Notes: generated by a model from the letters alone, not told the origin. Shown: positions 8,046-18,366, counted from the first letter of the stretch. The stretch is DNA of 64,000 nt from Pelagibius litoralis (GCF_011683915.1 NZ_JAAQPH010000001.1:248001-312000); one strand, 5' to 3'. Translations and numbers: made by a program.

Positions 8046-9689
8046 ATGGCTGGTGGTTTCCAAGAAAAACGAAAGCGGACCAACGGCTTGTCGACCTTTC
8101 CAGCAACAGAAGCCACGGGGACGTTTGGTTTGCGTCGGCATGCCGGCCTGATGACCATCTTGGCTTTTGGGGCGGTCGTCTTTGTATTGCCCCAGATCTT
8201 CCCGCTAGGCATTGCCCGCGACTATCCCAATCACCTGGCCCGGGTGTTTATTCAGTATCGGCTCGGTAGCGATGCTTTTTTAACCGGCAACTATGCCCTT
8301 GAATGGAGGTTGATCCCGGACCTGGCGATGGACCTCTTCGCGGCGCCCTTTATGGATTGGCTGTCGCCCTATGCCGTCGGTGGGCTGTTCAACGGCCTGA
8401 CCTTGGCGCTGCTGTTTTTTGCCACGGTGGCTCTGCACCTGCGTCGGGCCGGGTCCGTGAGTCTCTGGACGTTGCTGCCGCTGGCACTGTTGTTCAACGA
8501 AGCCCTGCGCTGGGGTTTCATGAACTTCCTCTTTGGCGTGGGATTGGCGCTCTGGGCCGTCTACTTCTGGCTGGCAACCGAAGCCTGGCCCTGGCACCGA
8601 CGTCTGCTGGTCTTTGCTGCTGCGCAGACGGTGCTCTTTTTTGCTCACCTCCTTGGCTTTCTACTCTGCGGATATCTCGTCTTGTGCTTCGAGTTGCTGA
8701 GAGTTTGGCGCGACTCGAACAGTGGCCTCCTGGTGCGGTTACAGGTTTTCACCCGGCATATGATGCAGTTCGCCCTGCCTCTGGCGCTCTTCGCTTACGT
8801 GCTTTTTGGTCAGGACGGTGTCGGTGACAGCCGTACCTTTTATGGTGCGTTCAGCACCAAGGCTTTGGCTTTTCTTTCCCCGACCTCCGCCTTGGTCGCA
8901 CCAGCCGGTCCCTTGGTGCTGCTGGCAATCTTGGTTCTGATCTACGGCCTGCTGCGACGCGGCGAGGCCAAGCTCGACGGCGACTTGAAGCCCTTGCTTT
9001 GGGCCATGGCAGCGCTGGTGATTGCCATGCCTAACATGGTTCTGGGGATCTGGGGCCTGGACTTCCGTTTTCCTTTCATCGGCCTTCTCCTGCTTGTTGC
9101 GGCGATACGGCCGGCTGCATCGGTTATGGCTTCGCGATTGGTTCAGGGGCTTGTGCTTGCGATGGTCGGCGCTTCATTGTTGGCTGGAGGATTGCAGATG
9201 GCTCGCAACGACGAGGTCCAGCAGGAAATCAGGCAGGCCTTGAGGATGACGGAGGCCGGCGGAGCCCTCCTTGTCGCCGGCGACTATGATCCAAATTGTC
9301 GGGGCTGCTTTCCGGCCTGGATCGATTTCATGCACAGTGGGTCTTTGGCCGCTATCGAGCGCGGCATGTTCGTACCCCTCCTGTTCACCGCAACTTCGTT
9401 GGTAGAGGCCGCGCCTGGGCGTGCCGAATTGGATGTGCCCCACGGCTGGCCAGTGCCTCGGCAGGCCCTGGAGAAGGGGCGGGAGCGGGCCCTCGAGCAG
9501 CCTGTTCGCCGCCATGATCCGGCCCATGCCTATTGGAACGATTGGCCGCGCAATTTCGACTACCTGCTGTGGATGCGGAGCGGGAGAGGTTCGTTGGATG
9601 GGCTCGGCGGTCTGGAGAGGCTGGCGGAGGGAGAAGTCTTCGTTCTCTATCGGGTTATCGCGCCGGCAGCGATGGGCGGCGCGCGCTGA
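8046..9689 (+). CDS. polytopic membrane protein, probable GT-C glycosyltransferase-like
   Basis: The 547-residue product has around ten membrane helices. A first loop, IARDYPNHLARVF (near residue 57), places an Asp in the position typical of GT-C catalytic loops. The C-terminal hundred residues are soluble and contain a pair of cysteines (PNCRGCFPAW). No named family is certain. It is divergent from the GT2 gene ending at 7937, with about 108 bp between them, and its 3' end overlaps the convergent UPF0104 gene by 35 bp. The neighbourhood supports a role in envelope glycan assembly, which is inference. Confidence 0.6.
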   Translation: MAGGFQEKRKRTNGLSTFPATEATGTFGLRRHAGLMTILAFGAVVFVLPQIFPLGIARDYPNHLARVFIQYRLGSDAFLTGNYALEWRLIPDLAMDLFAAPFMDWLSPYAVGGLFNGLTLALLFFATVALHLRRAGSVSLWTLLPLALLFNEALRWGFMNFLFGVGLALWAVYFWLATEAWPWHRRLLVFAAAQTVLFFAHLLGFLLCGYLVLCFELLRVWRDSNSGLLVRLQVFTRHMMQFALPLALFAYVLFGQDGVGDSRTFYGAFSTKALAFLSPTSALVAPAGPLVLLAILVLIYGLLRRGEAKLDGDLKPLLWAMAALVIAMPNMVLGIWGLDFRFPFIGLLLLVAAIRPAASVMASRLVQGLVLAMVGASLLAGGLQMARNDEVQQEIRQALRMTEAGGALLVAGDYDPNCRGCFPAWIDFMHSGSLAAIERGMFVPLLFTATSLVEAAPGRAELDVPHGWPVPRQALEKGRERALEQPVRRHDPAHAYWNDWPRNFDYLLWMRSGRGSLDGLGGLERLAEGEVFVLYRVIAPAAMGGAR

Positions 9690-10593
9690 CTTCTAATCCC
9701 GGCCGGAAGAGGAAGCCGGAGGCGGCAAAAAGCGCCTCGCCGACCAGGAAGGCCCCCCGTGTCACCGCTGCAAAGGCAAGAATCGCTTCGGGCGCCGCGA
9801 GCCCGCTGAGCCCCGCCAGTAGACAGGCCTCCCTTACACCCAGGCCACCGGGCGCACCTGGTGTCACAAAACCGACGAGCCATGCGACGAGATAAACGAA
9901 TATCAGCAGCGGCAGCATCTCATGCGGCAGGTCCAACAAAGGAATCGCCAGCCACAGGCCCAGAAGCCCGGTCAAGGCGAAGAAGCTCAACTGCAGAAGG
10001 CCGACAAATGACAGCAGACGGCTGTCCAGGGGCGGCAGCAGGTTGCGGGCTTTTGGCGACAGCAGCATGAACAGGAGCACCGCCAGAAGGCTGAACGCAG
10101 CAACCAAAGCCCAGAGCGGAAGCTGCGGGGCGGCAAAAGACAGCAGATCGGCCAATCCCGTCAGGGAGAAAGGCAGTAAAGCCAACAGGATCACCCCGAC
10201 CGCTGAAAGGTGTCCCAGAATTTCCAACAGACTGGCCTGTGCCGGTGCCTTCTGGCCGTAACCGAGGCGGGCGGCAGCAATCTGCCGGCCGGCATAGTGA
10301 AAGACATTGCCCGGAAGGTATTTGGCGAAGGTGGCAAAGGCATAGAGTTGCACCGCCGCTTCCGGGCTGACCGGGTTTCTTGAAAACTTCTGCAGGCAGG
10401 CCGACCACGCGAAAGCCAGAAGATAGAGCCCGGCGCCATAGAGCAGCGCGGCGATGCAGGCGATCCCCAGAACCCGGTTGCTCAGGTAACCGCCGAACTC
10501 GGAGAGATCGAGGTGGCTGAGGGCGAAACCCAGATAGAGCAGGGCCGCAAGGGGCAACAGCCAGGCAGCAGCGCGCAGCAAGACCCTGGTCAT
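9655..10593 (-). CDS. UPF0104/LPG synthase-type integral membrane protein
   Basis: This 312-residue protein with about eight membrane segments resembles the flippase/synthase membrane domain family that includes UPF0104 and the N-terminal half of MprF-type lysylphosphatidylglycerol synthases. Family features include the YLPGNVFHYAGRQ segment near residue 90 and the GFVTPGAPGGLGVREA segment near 253, where the PGGLGVRE pattern is characteristic. It has no aminoacyl-transferase domain. The start at 10593 overlaps the upstream methyltransferase stop by four bases (ATGA), indicating translational coupling; the longer open frame to 10812 lies inside that gene. A lipid or lipid-linked sugar transport role fits the neighbours but is unproven. 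Confidence 0.8.
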   Translation of the reverse strand: MTRVLLRAAAWLLPLAALLYLGFALSHLDLSEFGGYLSNRVLGIACIAALLYGAGLYLLAFAWSACLQKFSRNPVSPEAAVQLYAFATFAKYLPGNVFHYAGRQIAAARLGYGQKAPAQASLLEILGHLSAVGVILLALLPFSLTGLADLLSFAAPQLPLWALVAAFSLLAVLLFMLLSPKARNLLPPLDSRLLSFVGLLQLSFFALTGLLGLWLAIPLLDLPHEMLPLLIFVYLVAWLVGFVTPGAPGGLGVREACLLAGLSGLAAPEAILAFAAVTRGAFLVGEALFAASGFLFRPGLEVSARRPSLPAR

Positions 10594-11327
10594 CCTGCGT
10601 CCACCAGGGCTTCCAATACCGTCGGGTCTGGCGACAGCAGGGCGGTCGGGTCGGGGTAGGGCAGACAGGCGGTGAGACCGGAGGTTGCCAGTTTGGGCAT
10701 GGCGCAGTTTTCCAGAGCCGCGCGGTAGCGCCGCCGGCCGGCGTTGTCGAAAAGAATCAATCCATCGGGTTTGATGCGCCGCTTGGCCGCCTGCAGGCAG
10801 TGGGCCCGGCAACGGCCGTCGATCACGATGAGGTCGAAGAGGCCTTCGAAACGATCGATCGCCTGGACGTAATTCTTGAAGTCATACCCCGACCAGGCGC
10901 GGTGGGCCGACCAGTGCGTGCTTTGGGCGTCGGCGGTTTCCGCCTCTGCCAGCGTGAGCAGGACATTGGGGTGTCCCGCCACCTTCTTGGTCACCGTCGC
11001 GTGCCAGCGCGGATCGTGTTCCGCGGAAATGACGATTTCGGCGCGCTTTGCCAGATAGACCGTGCTGGCGCCTGAGCCATATTCGAAGACCGTCGCCCCC
11101 GGCCGCTGTTGTAGGAAGCGGTCCACCAGCTTCGCGGCCCGCAGCGTCCACCAGGGCAGGTCCAGGCGGACCATGGCTTCGATGTCGTAGATGGCAAAAA
11201 GGCTGTGTAGCCAGCGCACCAGATCGCCGTGCAGCGGCTGGGCCTCGCGGCCCAGCATGCCGCTGCTGTAAAGCCCGGCCCCCAGGCCGTGCATGGCTGA
11301 AACGTAGGCGCGCTTGATGTTCTGCAT
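10590..11327 (-). CDS. class I SAM-dependent methyltransferase-like protein
   Basis: The 245-residue product carries a Rossmann methyltransferase core: motif I as VFEYGSGASTVYLAKRA near residue 80, an acidic VISAEHDPRW at the end of strand 2, and DLIVIDGRCRAHCLQAAKR near 162 followed by DGLILFDNAGRRRY. The IDGR and FDN elements are shared with FkbM-related and sugar-associated methyltransferase-like proteins. It is translationally coupled to the UPF0104 gene by an ATGA overlap, so both probably work on the same envelope molecule. The substrate is not evident. Confidence 0.7.
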   Translation of the reverse strand: MQNIKRAYVSAMHGLGAGLYSSGMLGREAQPLHGDLVRWLHSLFAIYDIEAMVRLDLPWWTLRAAKLVDRFLQQRPGATVFEYGSGASTVYLAKRAEIVISAEHDPRWHATVTKKVAGHPNVLLTLAEAETADAQSTHWSAHRAWSGYDFKNYVQAIDRFEGLFDLIVIDGRCRAHCLQAAKRRIKPDGLILFDNAGRRRYRAALENCAMPKLATSGLTACLPYPDPTALLSPDPTVLEALVDAG

Positions 11328-11450
11328 GGTGGCTTTGCGCTCTGGACAGTCATTGACACCCGGTCGTCGGATGAGAGTGTCCCAAGCTGTCGTTAAGCCA
11401 CGGTTAACCTTGGTATTTTTCTTGGATTAGAAGCGGTTGCTGCAGTGCGG

Positions 11451-11789
11451 TCAGACGTGAAAGGATTCGCCGCAGCCGCAGCGGCCCTTTTCGTTGGGAT
11501 TGGTGAAGACGAAGCCGGTCTGGAACTTATCCTCGACATAGTCCATCTCGCTGCCGAAAAGGAACATAACGGCGGTCGGCTCGATAAAGATCTTCACGCC
11601 CTTATCCTCGACCACGTCCTCCAGCTTGCGCTGTTCCTTGGCATATTCGACCACGTAGCTCATGCCCGAGCAGCCGCGTGTGTTCACACCGACGCGCAGG
11701 CCCAGGACGGGCTCCTCGCTCTTGGCGATCAGGGCCTTGACGCGCTCGGCTGCTGCGTCGGTCAGGCTTATGAGATTTCCAATGGCCAT
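11451..11789 (-). CDS. sufA: A-type Fe-S carrier SufA
   Basis: This is a HesB/IscA-family scaffold or carrier that receives iron-sulfur clusters from SufBCD and hands them to apoproteins. It has 112 residues with the three conserved cysteines: Cys40 in NTRGCSG and Cys104/Cys106 in GRCGCGES. The family FLFGSEMDYVEDKFQTGFVFTNPN stretch precedes the second pair. It is the last gene of the minus-strand SUF cluster, about 80 bp after sufT. SufA and ErpA cannot be cleanly told apart by sequence alone; operon position supports SufA. Confidence 0.92.
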   Translation of the reverse strand: MAIGNLISLTDAAAERVKALIAKSEEPVLGLRVGVNTRGCSGMSYVVEYAKEQRKLEDVVEDKGVKIFIEPTAVMFLFGSEMDYVEDKFQTGFVFTNPNEKGRCGCGESFHV

Positions 11790-11871
11790 GGCTTATCTTA
11801 TCCGTTCTCGTCAAACCTACATATAGGGATTCCGAGTGTAAATCGGAAGGCCCCATAAGTGCTTATAATTC

Positions 11872-12273
11872 TTAGAACATTCCTAATGCGAGCTGGGCAT
11901 CCTCGGACATCCGCTCCGGCGTCCAGGGCGGGTCCCAGGTCAGGGTGACCTGGACTTCGCCAATTCCCTCGGTTTCCGCAACGGCGTCGGCCACCTGCTG
12001 CGGCATTTCGCCGGCCACCGGGCAGGCCGGGGCGGTGAGGGTCATCTGGATGGCGACCGAGCCGTCGTTGTGGATGTCCAGGTCGTAGATCAGGCCGAGG
12101 TCGTAGATGTTGACGGGTATCTCCGGATCGTGGACCTGGCGCATGGCGTTTTCCACGGCAAGACGCTCAGCCACCGGCATACCGGGCTGCAGCGGCGTGC
12201 CCGCGCGGGCCGTCAGGCCCTCCGGCGCGGCGCCGATGCCGAAGCTGTCCAGACCCAAAGGATGATCGTTCAT
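11872..12273 (-). CDS. sufT: SUF assembly protein SufT (DUF59/MIP18-like)
   Basis: The protein has 133 residues from the ATG at 12273. It is a MIP18/DUF59 family member, an accessory maturation factor for Fe-S proteins. The core reads VHDPEIPVNIYDLGLIYDL, then the family cysteine region LTAPACPVAGEMP and the closing TWDPPWTPERMSEDAQLALGMF. That ending is typical of the SUF-linked SufT subfamily. The N-terminal 40 residues are Gly/Pro-rich and variable. It lies 11 bp after sufU, clearly in the same transcript. The upstream extension to 12354 overlaps sufU and is unlikely. Confidence 0.92.
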   Translation of the reverse strand: MNDHPLGLDSFGIGAAPEGLTARAGTPLQPGMPVAERLAVENAMRQVHDPEIPVNIYDLGLIYDLDIHNDGSVAIQMTLTAPACPVAGEMPQQVADAVAETEGIGEVQVTLTWDPPWTPERMSEDAQLALGMF

Positions 12274-12284
12274 CTTACTGCTCT

Positions 12285-12755
12285 CTATTCCGTCGTCGTT
12301 TCGTCGCCGCCGGCAAGCGCCGAGGTCATGGCGTGCCATGCGAGGGTGGCGCATTTGACCCGTACGGGAAACTCGCGCACGCCGGCCAGCACCTGCAATC
12401 GCTCCAGCGCTTCCCGGTCTTCGGTTCCGGCTTGCTCCGTGGTGAAGCCTCCTTCGGTGCAGAGTCGGTGAAAGTCATCGAACAACTGCTGTGCCTCGGT
12501 TTCCGTCTTGCCGCGCAGCACCTCGGTCATCATCGAGGCCGAGGCGATGGAGATCGCACAGCCTCTGCCCTCGAAGGCGACATCGCTGATATGGCCGTCC
12601 GCATCGGTCTCCAGGTAGACCGTGACCTGATCACCGCAGAGCGGGTTGTAGCCGCGCGCAGAGCGGTTCGCCGCCGGCGGATGCCGATGGTTGCGCGGAT
12701 GCTTGCCGTGGTCCAGGATCACTTCCTGATAGAGGTCGCGCAACACGTCCTGCAT
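12285..12755 (-). CDS. sufU: SufU-type sulfur transfer protein
   Basis: SufU receives sulfur from the SufS cysteine desulfurase and binds zinc. The 156-residue protein shows the ligand set of the family: Cys40 and Asp42 in NPLCGDQ, Cys66 in EGRGCAISIASASMM, and Cys135 in VRVKCATLAW. The insert around residues 95-125 that separates SufU from classical IscU is present, and the IscU LPPVK-type motif is absent. It lies four bases after the sufS stop, consistent with pairing as a SufS-SufU system. No sufE gene is seen in the cluster. Confidence 0.92.
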   Translation of the reverse strand: MQDVLRDLYQEVILDHGKHPRNHRHPPAANRSARGYNPLCGDQVTVYLETDADGHISDVAFEGRGCAISIASASMMTEVLRGKTETEAQQLFDDFHRLCTEGGFTTEQAGTEDREALERLQVLAGVREFPVRVKCATLAWHAMTSALAGGDETTTE

Positions 12756-12759
12756 GGTT

Positions 12760-14031
12760 CTAGCCGAACAGCTCCTTCACTTTTTCCAGCGCGCGGGCCA
12801 GGACGTCCACCTCCGCAGGGGTGTTGTAGAGCCCGAAGGAAGCCCGGGCCGTCGCCGGCAGGCCGAGGCATTCCATCAGCGGCTGGGCGCAGTGGTGGCC
12901 CACCCGGATGGCCACGCCCTCGCGGTCGATGATGGTGCCGATGTCGTGCGGATGGATACCTTCCAGGCCGAAAGAGATGATGGCCGCTTTTTCCTTGGCG
13001 GTGCCGTAGATCGTGAGACCGTCGATCTGCTGCAGCCGCTCGGTGGCGTAGGCCAGCAACCCGGCCTCATGGGCGGCAATCGCATCGTGTCCGATGGCGG
13101 TGACGTAATCGATGGCGGCGCCCAGCCCGATGACCTCAACGATCGGCGGTGTCCCGGCCTCGAAACGGTGTGGCGGATCGGCATAGGTCGTCTCGCTGAA
13201 GCTGACCGAGCGGATCATATCGCCACCGCCCAGGAAGGGCGGCATTTCCGTCAGAAGCGAGGCCTTACCGTAGAGCACGCCGATGGCTGTCGGGCCGTAA
13301 AGCTTATGGCCGGTGAAAGCATAGAAGTCGGCATCCAGATCCTGGACGTCGACCTTGCCGTGCACCACAGCCTGGGCGCCGTCGACCAGAACCAGTGCGC
13401 CGGCCTTGTGGGCCAGCCGGATGATTTCCTTCATCGGGTTCACGCTGCCCAGCACGTTCGACACATGGGTGATCGCCACCAGCCTCGTGCGGGGTGTCAG
13501 CATGTCTGCATAGGCATCCAGGCGCAGGCTGCCGTCCTCGGCGATGGGCACCACCTTCAGCGTAATGCCGATCCTGTCGCGCAGCAGCTGCCAGGGCACG
13601 ATATTGGCGTGGTGCTCCATCTCGGTGATTATCACCTCGTCGCCGGCGGCAAGGCTGTTGCCGAAGCTGTGGGCCACCAGATTGATCGCCTCGGTCACGT
13701 TGCGGGTGAAGACGATCTCCTGGTCCGAAGCGGCATTGAGGAAACGGGCAACGGTCTTTCGCACGCCCTCATAGCGGTCGGTCAGGGTCTGGCTGAAGTA
13801 GTAGGCGCCGCGATGAACGTTGGCGTAGCCGGTTTCCAGCAGTTCGCTCATGGCGTCGATAACCGCCCGAGGCTTCTGCGACGAGGAGCCGCTGTCCAGG
13901 TAGACCAGCGGTTTGCCATAGACCTGCTGCTTCAGGATCGGGAAATCCTCACGCAGCCGCTCGACATCGAAGGCGAGTGTGGAGTTACTGCCGGCGCCGA
14001 TCTCGGTCAGGGTATCTGTCGCCAGAGCCAT
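12760..14031 (-). CDS. sufS: SufS cysteine desulfurase
   Basis: This is a PLP enzyme of the class II (SufS/CsdA) cysteine desulfurase group, converting cysteine to alanine and a persulfide used for cluster assembly. The 423-residue sequence has DSGSSSQKP near residue 47, the PLP-linked Lys243 in FTGHKLYGP, and the active-site Cys381 in RVGHHCAQP. The short loop around Cys381 marks a SufS-type enzyme that needs a partner, here SufU. It begins one base after the sufD stop. Length and all motifs are intact. Confidence 0.96.
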   Translation of the reverse strand: MALATDTLTEIGAGSNSTLAFDVERLREDFPILKQQVYGKPLVYLDSGSSSQKPRAVIDAMSELLETGYANVHRGAYYFSQTLTDRYEGVRKTVARFLNAASDQEIVFTRNVTEAINLVAHSFGNSLAAGDEVIITEMEHHANIVPWQLLRDRIGITLKVVPIAEDGSLRLDAYADMLTPRTRLVAITHVSNVLGSVNPMKEIIRLAHKAGALVLVDGAQAVVHGKVDVQDLDADFYAFTGHKLYGPTAIGVLYGKASLLTEMPPFLGGGDMIRSVSFSETTYADPPHRFEAGTPPIVEVIGLGAAIDYVTAIGHDAIAAHEAGLLAYATERLQQIDGLTIYGTAKEKAAIISFGLEGIHPHDIGTIIDREGVAIRVGHHCAQPLMECLGLPATARASFGLYNTPAEVDVLARALEKVKELFG

Positions 14032-14032
14032 A

Positions 14033-15349
14033 TCAGAACTCCCTGCGGGTGCCGGCCAGCCAGTGGCCGATGGAGGACATGAGGGCGGGGCAGAGCCCCT
14101 CGGCCGCGATCTGGTCGACGGTCTCCCCCAGGAAGGCCTCGATCAGCATGGAACGGGCGGTTGCTTCGGGAATACCGCGGGCGCGCAGGTAAAACAGGGC
14201 ATCATGGTCCAGGTCGCCGGCGGTCGCGCCGTGGCTGCAGATCACATCATCGGCGTAGATCTCCAACTCCGGCTTGGCATCGATCTCGGCGCGGTCGGAC
14301 AGCAGCAACGCTTTGCTCAACTGATGGCCGTTGGTGTGCTGAGCGTCGCGGTGGACGGTCAGTTTGCCTTGAAAGACCGCGCGGGCGCGTTCGTCGATCA
14401 CGCCTTTGAAGACCTCGCGGCAAGTCGTGTTGGGTACCAGATGATCGATCATCGTGGTGTTGTCGCAGTGCTGGTCGCCGCGCACTAGATAAGCGCCGTT
14501 CAGGTGGCAGTTGGCGCCTTCACCGGCCAGCTTCACCGACACCTCGTTGCGCGACAGGCGCGCGCCGGTGGTCATCGAAAAGGCGTCGTAGAGGCCGTCG
14601 CGGCCGACCTCGGCCTTCACCGTCGCCAGGTTGAAGGCGTTCAACGCATCGGCTTGCAGCTTGTAGTGACGGAAAATCGCGCCGTCGCCGACCGTCACCT
14701 CGGTCATCGTGTTATTGAGATAGGGCTGGTCGCCGAGATGACTGAAATGCTCGATCAGCGTGGCCTGGCTGCCTTCCGCCAGGATCACCAGATTGCGGGG
14801 ATGGTAGGCGAGGGGGGCATCGCCCGCCCCGCCCAGGTGGACGACTTCCACTGGATGATGCAGCACCGTGCCGCGCGCCAGCCGCAGGACGAAACCGTTC
14901 ATCATCATGGCGGTATTCAGGGCCAGCATCGGCTGCACCTTGGGGCCGTTGAGGTGATCCAACTGGCTGGCCAGCCAGTCCGGATCGGCGGACATCTGCT
15001 CGGTCAGCGGCAGCAGTTGTGCGCCTTTCGGCAATTCGCCCAGACGCGACAGGTCGCTGCGGAAATGACCGTCGACAAAGACCATACGATGGCTTTCGGT
15101 CGTCTCGGGCAGCAGGCTCGGCGCCCGGTCGATCGAGATACAGGCCCGCGGCACGCCCTCGGCGGCGAAGGCAACCTTTTCGACCGGCCGCAGGCTGGTG
15201 TACTTCCAGGTCTCCAGACGCGGCGTCGGAAGGCCGCTCTCGGCGAAGTGCTGCAGGCCGCGCTCGCGCAGCGCCGTCAGCCAGGGCAGATCCTGTCCGG
15301 GAAGCTGGTCGCGCAGGGCGCCGAAGTGTTCGTTAAAAGCTTCTGTCAT
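14033..15349 (-). CDS. sufD: SufD, Fe-S scaffold subunit
   Basis: SufD pairs with SufB and SufC to form the cluster-building scaffold. The 438-residue protein has the SufB/SufD beta-helix core with RLETWKYTSLRPVEK near the N-terminus, a feature of SufD, and the C-terminal signature CSHGATAGDLDHDALFYLRARGIPE with the conserved Cys and His near residue 372. It lies 25 bp after sufC and one base before sufS, in a tight operon. The start at 15349 follows a purine-rich AGAGAGCAAG stretch. Confidence 0.95.
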   Translation of the reverse strand: MTEAFNEHFGALRDQLPGQDLPWLTALRERGLQHFAESGLPTPRLETWKYTSLRPVEKVAFAAEGVPRACISIDRAPSLLPETTESHRMVFVDGHFRSDLSRLGELPKGAQLLPLTEQMSADPDWLASQLDHLNGPKVQPMLALNTAMMMNGFVLRLARGTVLHHPVEVVHLGGAGDAPLAYHPRNLVILAEGSQATLIEHFSHLGDQPYLNNTMTEVTVGDGAIFRHYKLQADALNAFNLATVKAEVGRDGLYDAFSMTTGARLSRNEVSVKLAGEGANCHLNGAYLVRGDQHCDNTTMIDHLVPNTTCREVFKGVIDERARAVFQGKLTVHRDAQHTNGHQLSKALLLSDRAEIDAKPELEIYADDVICSHGATAGDLDHDALFYLRARGIPEATARSMLIEAFLGETVDQIAAEGLCPALMSSIGHWLAGTRREF

Positions 15350-15374
15350 CTTGCTCTCTAATTCTGCTCACCAG

Positions 15375-16121
15375 TCAGGCGGCGCCGGCGAACTCGGCAT
15401 AGCCTTTCGCTTCCAGTTCCAGCGCCAGTTCCTTGCCGCCGCTGCGCTGGATCCTGCCCTGTGCCAGAACATGAACCTGATCCGGCACGATGTAGTCCAA
15501 AAGCCGCTGGTAGTGAGTGATCACCAACATGGATCTGTCGGGGTCGCGCAGCAGGTTCACCGAATTGGCCACTGTCTTCAGCGCATCGATGTCGAGGCCG
15601 GAATCGGTTTCGTCCAGTATCGCCAGGCTGGGCTCCAGCACGACCATCTGCAGGGCCTCGTTACGCTTTTTCTCGCCGCCGGAGAAGCCGACGTTGACCG
15701 CGCGCTTTAGCATCTCGTCGTTGATGCCCAACTGCTTGGTTTTCTCGCGTACCATCTTCACGAACTGCATGGCGTCCAGCTCGTCCTCGCCGCGGTAGCG
15801 GCGCACGCCGTTCAGCGCCTCTTTCAGGAAGGTGGTGTTGGGTACGCCCGGGATTTCCACCGGATACTGGAAGGCGAGGAAAAGGCCTTCGCCGGCGCGT
15901 TCTTCCGGCGCCATCTCCAGGATGTTCCTGCCCTTGAACAGCACTTCGCCCTCGGTCACCTCATAGCCTTCGCGGCCGGTCATGACGTAGGACAGGGTCG
16001 ACTTGCCGGAGCCGTTCGGGCCCATGATGGCATGGACTTCGCCGGCCGGGATGGTCAGGTCCAGGCCCTTCAGGATTTCCTTGCCGTCCACGGTGGCGTG
16101 CAGGTTCTTGATCTCAAGCAT
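15375..16121 (-). CDS. sufC: SufC, ABC-type ATPase of the Fe-S scaffold
   Basis: SufC supplies ATP hydrolysis to the SufBCD complex. In 248 residues it carries Walker A GPNGSGKS (34-41), the Q-loop AFQYPVEIPGV, an ABC signature FSGGEKKR (about 146-153), and Walker B LAILDETDSGLD (167-178). The early Glu-Gly-rich insert PEERAGEGLFLAFQYP is SufC-specific. It has no membrane domain, as expected. It sits between sufB and sufD with short spacers. Confidence 0.97.
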   Translation of the reverse strand: MLEIKNLHATVDGKEILKGLDLTIPAGEVHAIMGPNGSGKSTLSYVMTGREGYEVTEGEVLFKGRNILEMAPEERAGEGLFLAFQYPVEIPGVPNTTFLKEALNGVRRYRGEDELDAMQFVKMVREKTKQLGINDEMLKRAVNVGFSGGEKKRNEALQMVVLEPSLAILDETDSGLDIDALKTVANSVNLLRDPDRSMLVITHYQRLLDYIVPDQVHVLAQGRIQRSGGKELALELEAKGYAEFAGAA

Positions 16122-16160
16122 TTTTCGCTGTGATCCTTGTTATGCGTTTCATCTTGTTGT

Positions 16161-17612
<1,452 letters not shown>

Positions 17613-17666
17613 TCAATAACTCTCCCGATACAACAAACGCTTGCTTGGTGTTTTAACTAAACTAGA

Positions 17667-18134
17667 TCAGCTTTTCCTGTCCGCCTGAACCGTTTTGGGG
17701 GCGGTTGTCTGCGACAGCCCGAAAGTCGCGGGGAAGGCAGACATTTCGGCCAGGCTGACGCTGGTCAGAGCGTCCTGAATGGCGGTGTTCACCTTGTTCC
17801 AGTTGCCGCGCATCGGACAGAGCGACTGCACGTCACAGGATTCGGCCGCGCCGTCGACGCAGGCGGTAAGGGCGATTGGGCCTTCAAGAGCCTGAATGAT
17901 CTGGGCCACCGAAATCTGCTCCGGACTGCGGCTGAGCGTGTAACCGCCCGTAGCGCCGCGCTGGGAGGTGACCAGACCGGCCCGGCCGAGAAGATTGAGA
18001 AGCTTGGAGACCGTGGGCAGCGGCACTGCGGTATCGTCGGCAATCTGCTGGGCCGATCGCAGGTTCTCGCCCCGCAGGCTCATCTGCGACATCACCACCA
18101 CCGCATAATCCGTCAGCCGGTTTAACCGGAACAT
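17667..18134 (-). CDS. Rrf2-family Fe-S-sensing repressor of the suf operon
   Basis: This winged-helix regulator of the Rrf2 family (IscR/SufR-like) probably represses the suf operon when clusters are sufficient. From the ATG at 18134 it has 155 residues. The DNA-binding N-terminus (LTDYAVVVMSQMS, LPTVSKLLNLLGRAGLV, RGATGGYTLSR) is followed by three cysteines in TACVDGAAESCDVQSLCPM, the usual [2Fe-2S] ligand pattern. The C-terminal part is short. It leads the minus-strand suf genes and has a strong inverted repeat just upstream of its start, so autoregulation is likely. Which cluster it binds is not provable here. Confidence 0.93.
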   Translation of the reverse strand: MFRLNRLTDYAVVVMSQMSLRGENLRSAQQIADDTAVPLPTVSKLLNLLGRAGLVTSQRGATGGYTLSRSPEQISVAQIIQALEGPIALTACVDGAAESCDVQSLCPMRGNWNKVNTAIQDALTSVSLAEMSAFPATFGLSQTTAPKTVQADRKS

Positions 18135-18145
18135 GGGAAACCTCA

Positions 18146-18168
18146 ATCCATACTAATCTAGTATAGAT
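18146..18168. promoter_or_regulatory. inverted-repeat operator upstream of the suf regulator
   Basis: Arms ATCCATACTA and TAGTATAGAT flank a three-base ATC spacer. The arms pair at nine of ten positions, and the inner six (ATACTA/TAGTAT) pair perfectly. The site begins 12 bases upstream of the regulator start and is followed by an AT-rich stretch, as expected for an Rrf2-family repressor site over the promoter. Binding by the adjacent regulator is inferred. Confidence 0.6.
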
Positions 18169-18290
18169 TTAAATATAAGATATTGTGGAAGAATCAAGTG
18201 ATAACCGCTCGCAATTGACGACTTTCCGGGCGCTACCGCTGGGGCCCGGTCGCGCTTTTGGGACGGCTCGTCAAATTTGCGGCACGGCAC

Positions 18291-18320
18291 GAAAAAAGGG
18301 GAGGCACAAAATGCCTCCCC
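18291..18320 (-). terminator. Rho-independent terminator
   Basis: On the minus strand the sequence reads GGGGAGGC, a seven-base loop, GCCTCCCC, then TTTTTT. This is an eight-base perfect stem with a U tract, placed to end transcription of the small secreted-protein gene at 18367-18741. Confidence 0.85.
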
Positions 18321-18366
18321 CTGTTAGCCGTTGAATGGCAGGTGAACTGGCCGGGTTGTCGGAAAG

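Noticed and set aside
12754-14082. 442-codon plus-strand open frame over sufS
   Set aside because: It is an antisense shadow of sufS with unnatural composition; the minus-strand gene has all family motifs.
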